NCBI RefSeq assembly: GCF_040115645.1
Contig: NC_089554.1
Location: forward strand, 4,774,001-4,838,000
Direction: 5' to 3'
Source: Euwallacea fornicatus
Taxonomy: Eukaryota; Arthropoda; Insecta; Coleoptera; Curculionidae
Length of the DNA stretch: 64,000 nt
Below are positions 57,222-64,000 of this stretch, piece after piece. Within the stretch, counting starts at the first letter, position 1. Every line of letters starts with the position of its first letter. A model generated the notes under the pieces. The model worked only from the letters and a program-made list of their open reading frames with translations, did no database searches and was not told the DNA's origin. A program made the translations under genes and the position numbers.

Positions 57222-58080
57222 TTTAACTACTATAGATTATTGGTTTTATTGAAAAAAACTTATAATACTTATAGTACTAGTAGCAGTAAATCAACAGTTC
57301 TAAAGATTTAACATATATTGTTACCCTAAATATTATATAATAGATAAAAACAAGGTCAGCAGAAATAAACCTGCTGGCAATGCAAGATATTACCATAATT
57401 TCGGAGGATTTACGTCTTCTATATGCGCACAATAAACACAGTTGGAATTTCGATTAACGTCCCATGAAATTCGGGGCAACGGGAAAGTTCTCTCGTAAAA
57501 TTGAAGAACATCTTTCCATGTCAAAGTTTTATAAAATCTCAATTTTGAACCAGAACTTCTTCAGGAATTAAAAAGGAAATCGACAAAGCGTAATTACAAT
57601 TCTTATCCATTTGAGTGTTCAGGGTGGCTCTAAAAGGTCTTTACATCATGTCGCAGTTTGTTGAGATACCAATTACTCATATTTATCATAATAGTTTATT
57701 CAAAAATCTGGCAAAAAAAACTTCTAAAAACATATTAGTCTTTTTCTAAGTGCGTGCGAGATGTGGCACAAGAGGTTGATGAAATTGATGATGGCTATCA
57801 CAGGTTGAAACGTACTTTAAAAAAATGTCCTAAAGCCACCCGTAGGTGTTACTGACCAATCCATGCATGAATGTTAATTGACCAATTCCACCCTTTTTGT
57901 GTTCCCTGTGTGATAGTGCTTACTTTAATCAATCCCCAACAAATAATTATAATTTCCCAACATATGAGGCCCCGTAAAATTTTCAGTTCAAATATCGTCT
58001 AAAATCGGTAAATAATTCTTGTGCACTTTAATGCAAATTTAAACAGGCTAAATATAGGCCCGGATTAGTTGTTAACCTAC
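57222..58080. other. Intergenic or intronic segment
   Basis: AT-rich, no gene recognised. If the minus-strand exon at 58081 is real, this would be the start of its downstream intron. Confidence 0.45.
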
Positions 58081-58202
58081 CTTCCGGTGAGTTCACGTTG
58101 ATCGCGGGTCCATCCCGGATGAGTGGGTCGAGGTCAGGGCTGGTCTGAATCGATGGAGCCCCTTTTAACGATGCGCGCGTCGGAGCACAACTTCGGAATA
58201 CG
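58081..58202 (-). CDS. Candidate coding exon of an unknown minus-strand gene
   Basis: A GC-rich 122 bp block in AT-rich DNA, bounded on the minus strand by an acceptor (CAGCTTACAG) and a donor (GAAG|GTAGGT). One frame is open throughout: VFRSCAPTRASLKGAPSIQ, then SPDLDPLIRDGPAINVNSPE. Entry and exit are both one-base phases. I do not recognise the protein. Partner exons were not found in the window. Confidence 0.45.
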
Positions 58203-58578
58203 CTGTAAGCTGTTGAGTTTTAATCCAAAGAGATTGGAAAATGGGTTAGCTGGAATAATCTAGAGTCGCGATGCTTTGGATAGCAAAAACCGATGAAGGG
58301 GCATATGTTAGGACTCCGCCAAAATTATTGAGATATGAAGAATTATGGGAAATCTATGAGCACTCCTCCGTGAAGAAGTGCGAATAACTGAGAGAGTGTA
58401 AAGGAAAAAGTTTATATTTAATTAAATGCTTGAAATAGCTATTGCTGAGAATTATGGATTGAGTGGAGAGTAAAGAGAGAAAAGCCATTATATAGGGAAA
58501 GCTGGTACAAAACTTAAGGAGGTGAAAGCAGAGTCAAAAATAATAGAAAATGTTCCTCTAAACATTGGGCTGATAAAA

Positions 58579-59197
58579 CACCGTTACTAAGATGTGTCCC
58601 TTCAAAGGGGTCTGGTCATTTGGATATTTTTTAAATTGACTAATTTTTGATTAAGATAATGAAATGATAATTGTAGGTAATAATCATACCATGAGAGTCT
58701 TTAATTATCATAAATGTCACCAAAATCGATTATATATAAGGGTTTACCTACTACCCTTAAGGGAATGTTTTTGAATATTTTTTATTCATTTGATTTATCA
58801 AGTAAATAATATTTTTTATAGATTAGACTTTCTTGAAAAAAAGAAAAAATCTCCCTCTTCTTGGAATTCTGCGTAGTTTAGTCATAAATAATTATTTTTT
58901 AAATAATGTATGACTAAACTACGTAGAATTCCAAAAAAGAGTAGATCATTTTTTTTTCTTAAAAAAATAATACTTTTTATTCGATAATTCAAAGGAATAA
59001 AAATATTCGAAAAATTTCTGTCAAGGGTAGTTAGAAAATTACCGTTACATATAATTAATTTTGTGCAAATTTATAATAGTTAAAAATGTGATTACTATCT
59101 ACATTATTCATTCCATTATTTTAATCAGAGAGAAAGTCATTTCAAAAAATATCCATTTGACAGAAACCCTTTGTAGCGTTATATCTGAGTAACGGTG
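58579..59197. mobile_element. Full-length foldback MITE (about 620 bp)
   Basis: Termini CACCGTTACTMAGATRT are inverted on both sides. The arms pair almost to the centre (near 58885), where GGAATTCTGCGTAGTTTAGT is mirrored by ACTAAACTACGTAGAATTCC. No coding content. Confidence 0.85.
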
Positions 59198-60667
59198 AAT
59201 AAAATGTTTATAGGATTTTTTTTACTATTTTTGGCTCTACGTTCACATCCTTAAGATTGTACCAACGTTTTCAAAAGTCCTATATTCTTACATAAAAAAT
59301 TTCCAAGTATCCAAAGCCGGCTCTCGCAGAAATCGTTCAGATTTAAAAGCTAAAAACTTGTAGATGATGCTTAAAAGTACCCGCACCGCTTCGTCTCCTC
59401 TCACGTCCAATCCCATTTTTCCTTCCATGGAAACTTCCTGAAAAGTGACATTATTATACGCATTAGGACAATTTGAAGAGATTGGGTGCCTGCAATAAGA
59501 GACGTCGAGGAAACGTTTTCACGGCCAATTTAGCTGAGGTTCACTGGGCCAAAAGTAGGGGCCGAGATGCATCCGAGAACAGGAACGTTTGACGTCAGAA
59601 CGCGGCTTTAAAATGTCAAAGTTCACAGTGGTGAATCGATATAGCGCCGCACATCCAGGGAAACTGCTCCGCTGGATGTGCCGCCCGTAATTTGCTGAAT
59701 TGAAATCTTTTACTTCCCAACATTCCGCTCCTATTCAATTCGGCCTCAAGAATTTATGAATATATATTGAAGTCGTTTCGGGGAAAGAGAGCTCATCAAT
59801 ACCACGCAAGCTGACGTTTAAAAGTTACTTGAATGAGCCCTGGAAAACAAAACCATTATAATCCACAATTTCTGGATTATTAATGAGATTGTTATATGAA
59901 AACACATTTCCGATTTTCGGATAACTCGAAGTCTTTGTTATGTTGCTTTGGTTATTTCTTTGTCGAAATAATGGAAAATGTCTGGAATAATACAAGAATT
60001 TAGGCCTTAGAAAAATGCTAGGATGTAACCTGTTCGGAAATGCATGCTTCTTCAGTTAGTCCTTGTTGGGTGGATCGAAATATCAGCAGTGCGACAAGCA
60101 AATATTTCTTTAAATAATGACCTTTATTGTTCTATTTAATCGATAAAGCAATAATAGACGAATTATTTATTCACCAGACTTGTAGGTATCCCTTCTGTAC
60201 CCTATGAACATAATTCCAGTATTGGACACTAGGCCTTAGGCATTGATAAATGAAAAATTTGTTCTATCCATTGTTTACTTATTAAGGTCTACCTAGCCAT
60301 ACCCATATGGGACGTATGTTACTTGAAGTATTATACACGAGGCAACAAAATTACTTCAGGGCGGGTAAAAAGGCCTGGTTTCAGGATGAAATTTTTTTAA
60401 TGAAAACTAGGTCCTGTATCTCAGAAATTAAACGCTCTAAGTAAAATATATTAGAATCAGTGTATAGGCTTCAAAAAACTATTAAAATACCGAATTAAAT
60501 GATTTTACTAGAACCGCACGTTTCGAATATACTTTGAAAAACCAACAGTTATTGTAGATTTTAATTTTTCAGATAGATAAGTTGGAATTTTAGTTGCTTT
60601 GCTTGAAATAATAATGAAAATGACACAACACTACACGGCGTTACTAAGAAAATTATTTATATCTATA
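59198..60667. other. Intergenic segment
   Basis: No gene recognised. Includes a GC-richer patch at 59.4-59.7 kb with a 10 bp perfect hairpin (59649-59681). Confidence 0.5.
59649..59681. repeat. Perfect hairpin, 10 bp stem
   Basis: GCACATCCAG and CTGGATGTGC are separated by a 13-base loop. Confidence 0.85.
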
Positions 60668-61271
60668 CAGGGTGTCCGGAAATTAGAGGTAAATATTTCA
60701 GGGGGTGATTGTACGATAAAAAATAGGCAGAAAACCTCATATAAACATAGGTCGGCAAATGGACCCAAAGGGAGCTAGAAATCCAATTCCCATTAAAATA
60801 AATAAATAAGTAATAATAAATAAACATGGCACTTTGCATGAACTATTTAAAATCCATATTACTCGAAAACGGAGCCTTATTTCGAAGTCGACAAAAAGCA
60901 CCTTTTTAATCTAGAAAACCATGCTTTTTCAATTCGTGTAGTCAAAATGTAGGAAAAGTTACGAGTAAAAAAGTTAGGGCCTAAAATAACCTAAGCCGGA
61001 CCTGTTTAACACACATCAAAACAAGATGTTTAAATTTCGTTTAAATTTTCTAATTTACCATAAAAATCTGAGTTAACAATCAAGATTTCATGACTTTATC
61101 TCAAACCGTTTCGAGTATATCGATAAAAAACCACCTTCAGGGTTCACCTTTTAAAAGGGTCTAGCTCCCTTTGGGTCCATTTGCCGACCTATGTTTATAT
61201 GAGGTTTTCTGCCTATTTTTTATCGTACAATCACCCCCTGAAATATTTACCTCTAATTTCCGGACACCCTG
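60668..61271. mobile_element. MITE with 110 bp identical TIRs
   Basis: CAGGGTGTCCGGAAATTAGA on the left and its exact inverse on the right, flanked by TA. The two arms (60668-60778 and 61161-61271) appear identical, so the copy is young or homogenised. The terminus matches the 15349 foldback element. Confidence 0.92.
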
Positions 61272-61275
61272 TATA

Positions 61276-61500
61276 TCATAATTTTCATTTCAAATGTTTA
61301 GGGTTACATAAATTTAAAACATTGTTTTCCTTTAAAAGGTATGTCTCTATATCTATTTTACGCCTCCCAATTTTCATTAAAGTATTTATTGGGACTAGAG
61401 CGGGCTAATTATAAAAAATTAAAAAATAATAATTTTTTATCATCCTGTATTTCCAACAGAAAGCGAAAACGCATGTAGGTTCATGTGAACTTTTTCTTTA
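61276..61500. repeat. Dispersed repeat, copy B
   Basis: A diverged copy of the repeat at 29941-30140, starting directly beside the MITE at 60668-61271. Confidence 0.6.
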
Positions 61501-61554
61501 TTTCTGTCATCGAAACCTGCTGGAAACAGTTGGAAGACTTATTCTGAAACATCC

Positions 61555-61610
61555 TGTATAAATTATTTAATTGTCAGATCGATGGAAGGCGCGAGTTTTC
61601 GAATAAGGTT
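61555..61610. repeat. Direct repeat unit 1
   Basis: ATAAATTATTTAATTGTCAG and GGCGCGAGTTTTCGAA recur in the same orientation at 62774-62822, just outside the transposon relic between them. Confidence 0.7.
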
Positions 61611-61739
61611 AAATCTACACTACACTTGGGTCACTTATAATTTGAAATGACATAATATTAAGACAACTTAAAATAACAACGTTATAAGTTAATATGTACA
61701 CTCCTTCTTATAAATTTGGTGATGATTGTATGTTTAGAA

Positions 61740-62773
61740 GTATATGTACAATGGAAAATAACGTGGTTCCCCATATAAAGTATATTCCAATAATGTTTCA
61801 TTAGGATATATAGTATGTTAAAGTTTTATTAAAAAATTATATGTTTATTGATATTTTCGAAACCGCATGAGACCTGTCAATGAAATTTAGCATGTTTCGA
61901 CAGTTAATGTAGACGCATTTATTTATGCGAAAAGATCATTTTTAATTTCACCAGTTGCGTGTGGATAGATACATTTTAGTATATTTTTAAAGAAAAAAAT
62001 GGTACGCCATTGCATTTAAAAAAATAAAAATTCTTTGTGCAAATTGCATTTTATTTAGAAGAAAAATGCTCACTTGACTCTTTTTCATCGGACGCATCCG
62101 TTACCAGAAAAAAAAAACTAAAAAGTGAAGAGGAGTTGTTAGCAAGGGTAATGGCCGGCTGCACACAAATCCGAAACATACCTGGAATATTTCAACGTGT
62201 TAGGGCATCAGTGAACAGGCCAGCTCAATTATGTTTCGACCAAAGTGGCCTCTAACTTGAACAGTATCTGTAATTTCATAGCAGATACATAATACTTGGA
62301 ATATTTTCAATATTATTAAAACCATTTTGTGAATGTTGTGCTTGTAGACTGTTTTTATTTTTTTACTTAAAAACGATGCGTGGGATAAACAAGAGTGAAG
62401 TGACTATTTTTCTTGTAAATGAAATAAAATTTCCAAAAATAATTTTCATTTTGAGAAAAATCGGTAGCATACTAATTTTTGCTTTAAAAATGTTTGGAGA
62501 CATGCCCGTCCGCATGCCACTAATAAAATAAAATATAACATTTTTGCATATACAAATGCGTATCTATAAATTGTTAAAACATGACAAATTTCATTTCCAT
62601 ACATCACGCGGTTTGAAGATATCAATACAAATTTAATTTTTTAATAAAACTTTAACAACCTATATCTTTCTAAAGAAGCATTATGGGACTGTGGTTTAGG
62701 TGGGGAACCCCATAATTTTTCAATATACTATTAACTCTTGAAGTATAATGAAACACTTATGAGACACCCTGTA
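61740..62773 (+). mobile_element. Decayed DUF4817/mariner-like element with inverted arms
   Basis: Arms of about 240 bp (about 61740-61995 and 62460-62773) are inverted copies. They share TTAAAGTTTTATTAAAAAATT and TTCGAAACCGCATGA/TTCAAACCGCGTGA. The right terminus is GACACCCTGTA, and the left terminus is eroded. The arms flank a transposase C-terminal frame. Confidence 0.7.
62037..62255 (+). pseudogene. Transposase C-terminal fragment
   Basis: The frame contains EEELLARVMAGCTQIRNIPG and IFQRVRASVNR, matching the C-terminal tail of DUF4817-type transposases (family: LxxRVxxAxxxIxxTPGxFxRVRxSxxRR). The catalytic region is missing. Confidence 0.7.
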
Positions 62774-62822
62774 TATATAAATTATTTAACTGTCAGAATG
62801 ATAGAGGGCGCGAGTTTTCGAA
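62774..62822. repeat. Direct repeat unit 2
   Basis: A second copy of the unit at 61555-61610, starting directly after the element's right terminus. Confidence 0.7.
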
Positions 62823-63619
62823 CACCACAATACTACTTTTTTTTTAATTAAAGGAGAAATAATATTAAAACAAGTCGCGATGAGATCATTTTAAATCAAC
62901 ACCTGCATTTGATCTTCAAATTTGACGATGACCATGTGTTTACCAAATACCCTGTATATGCGCTTAAAGATGTAAATTATCACTATAGGTATGTTTGGAT
63001 TTGAAGCTCAATCTCCTTTACCGGGTCTAAGTCTAGTTGTGCAACTGCGAGATCTAGCGCATTTTTTTTTAGTAATTTGATAAATCAGTTATTCACTGTT
63101 CTGATGTAAATTCTAGGACAAAATAAATTCAGCAACAAACCTAAGAAAAAACAAGTTATATCTGGTCATTAATGGTCTCAATAGCCGCAATAGTGGCATG
63201 CTTGACTCTCATTAAGGTTACATCAATCGATTTTTTTTGCATTTCTCGCTTGGGGAACACAGTTTATATGCAAATTTCTGGCCAATTATCCAAATTGTTG
63301 TTGCATGATAGAGCTATTATAAAACAACCTAAGAACTGCACATAAGAAATTACCATCTATGATGCAATACCAACTACACATTTTTATCGTAAAACATATA
63401 CCTATTCATTCAGGATGTTTTAGAAATGATGACATCGATGAGATTTAAGTGCTAGAAGATAGAAAAAGTAAACGATTCAACCAAACTTGTATTATAGAAA
63501 TGTTGCTCGTTTTCTACTGTGCAAATTGGGAATAAATCCCACAGTTTTTGATTTAGAGACGTGAAGTTGCTCCTAAGGGGGTTCTTGCTTATTTTACGCC
63601 TGCTCAAAATTTGTTGCTA
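62823..63619. other. Repeat-rich intergenic segment
   Basis: Continues the direct-repeat similarity to 61.6-61.75 kb and then runs into the relic below. No intact gene. Confidence 0.45.
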
Positions 63620-63835
63620 ATGGATTTTCAAGCCGAATTTATTTCTGTAATTTGTTACTCCACAAGCAACATCATGACCCTTTGTTCTTTAGTAAATTAT
63701 TGTTCACCAACGAGGTAACATTTACAAAGCGAGATATATTAATGGGAGAAACAATTGTTCTTACACCACAGAAAATCCTCATTTAATGAGAGAACAGCAC
63801 TTTTCACATGCATTTTCAATTAATGTGGGATTTAG
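63620..63835 (+). pseudogene. Decayed transposase, first-Asp region
   Basis: Frames read LLLHKQHHDPLFFSKLLFTN EVTFTKRDI and, after a shift, TTENPHLMREQHFSHAFSIN. These match the family block WLLQQHxxDPxFFxxxLFTDEATFT...ENPHxxREQHFQHRFSINVWCG. The catalytic Asp is Asn here (FTNE), and the Trp-Cys end is lost. Downstream to 64000 no homology is seen. Confidence 0.75.
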
Positions 63836-64000
63836 AAAATATAATTTTGAAACCAATTTAACTTCTATCAAAAGTGAATGGACAATGGTAGTTGAGGTTT
63901 TCCAGAAAGGACTTTCTGCCACTTTTGGAGCATGTCCTCCTAGCCTTCAGACTATTGTTTTGGTTAATGCAAACTAGAACTGCTGCTAATTATAAATATG

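Noticed and set aside
1..64000. tRNA, rRNA or CRISPR features
   Set aside because: No cloverleaf, rRNA segment or regularly spaced direct repeat was recognised by eye. A tRNAscan or Infernal run would be decisive.

Overview
This window looks like an AT-rich insect nuclear genome, probably a beetle. That is an inference from small spliced exons with GT-AG introns, animal gene families, and a dense load of short TIR transposons ending in a CAGGGTGTCC-type terminus, together with decayed IS630/Tc1/mariner transposases. No bacterial features, rRNA, tRNA or CRISPR array were recognised.

Layout. (1) 92-2779 (+): an intact, single-exon, divergent transportin-1 (karyopherin beta-2). (2) 2780-about 5290: intergenic, with two MITE-like repeats. 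(3) About 5300-54490 (+): one very large gene. Its 5' exons (5521-6897) encode most of a PP2C/PPM phosphatase domain of the PPM1E/PPM1F type. The domain finishes in the exon at 39562, after a 32.7 kb intron. The reading frame then runs without a phase conflict through 18 further exons (39933-53300). These encode a long, probably disordered tail with NPF motifs, two PAM2-like PABP-binding motifs, an acidic Ser/Pro-rich middle and a basic Lys/Ser/Thr/Pro-rich C-terminus. From 5521 to the stop at 53298-53300 the spliced frame gives 1620 residues, and the true N-terminus is unresolved. (4) Inside the 32.7 kb and 6.7 kb introns are a 1.2 kb foldback element with a transposase HTH remnant, two Tc1 elements, a non-LTR retrotransposon 3' relic, several transposase relics of one family, and two GC-rich, donor-terminated patches that may be alternative first exons (about 22.0-22.25 kb and 44.85-45.04 kb). 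(5) 54.5-64 kb: repeat-rich downstream DNA with four palindromic MITEs, two transposase relics, and one candidate coding exon on the minus strand (58081-58202).

How the genes may work together. Transportin imports PY-NLS cargo into the nucleus. The phosphatase gene would join Ser/Thr phosphatase activity to a scaffold able to contact poly(A)-binding protein (MLLE domain) and EH-domain proteins. The two genes are neighbours on one strand, and nothing in the sequence shows a functional link. The phosphatase-PAM2-basic tail architecture, with possible internal promoters that would yield tail-only transcripts, is the most unusual item here.
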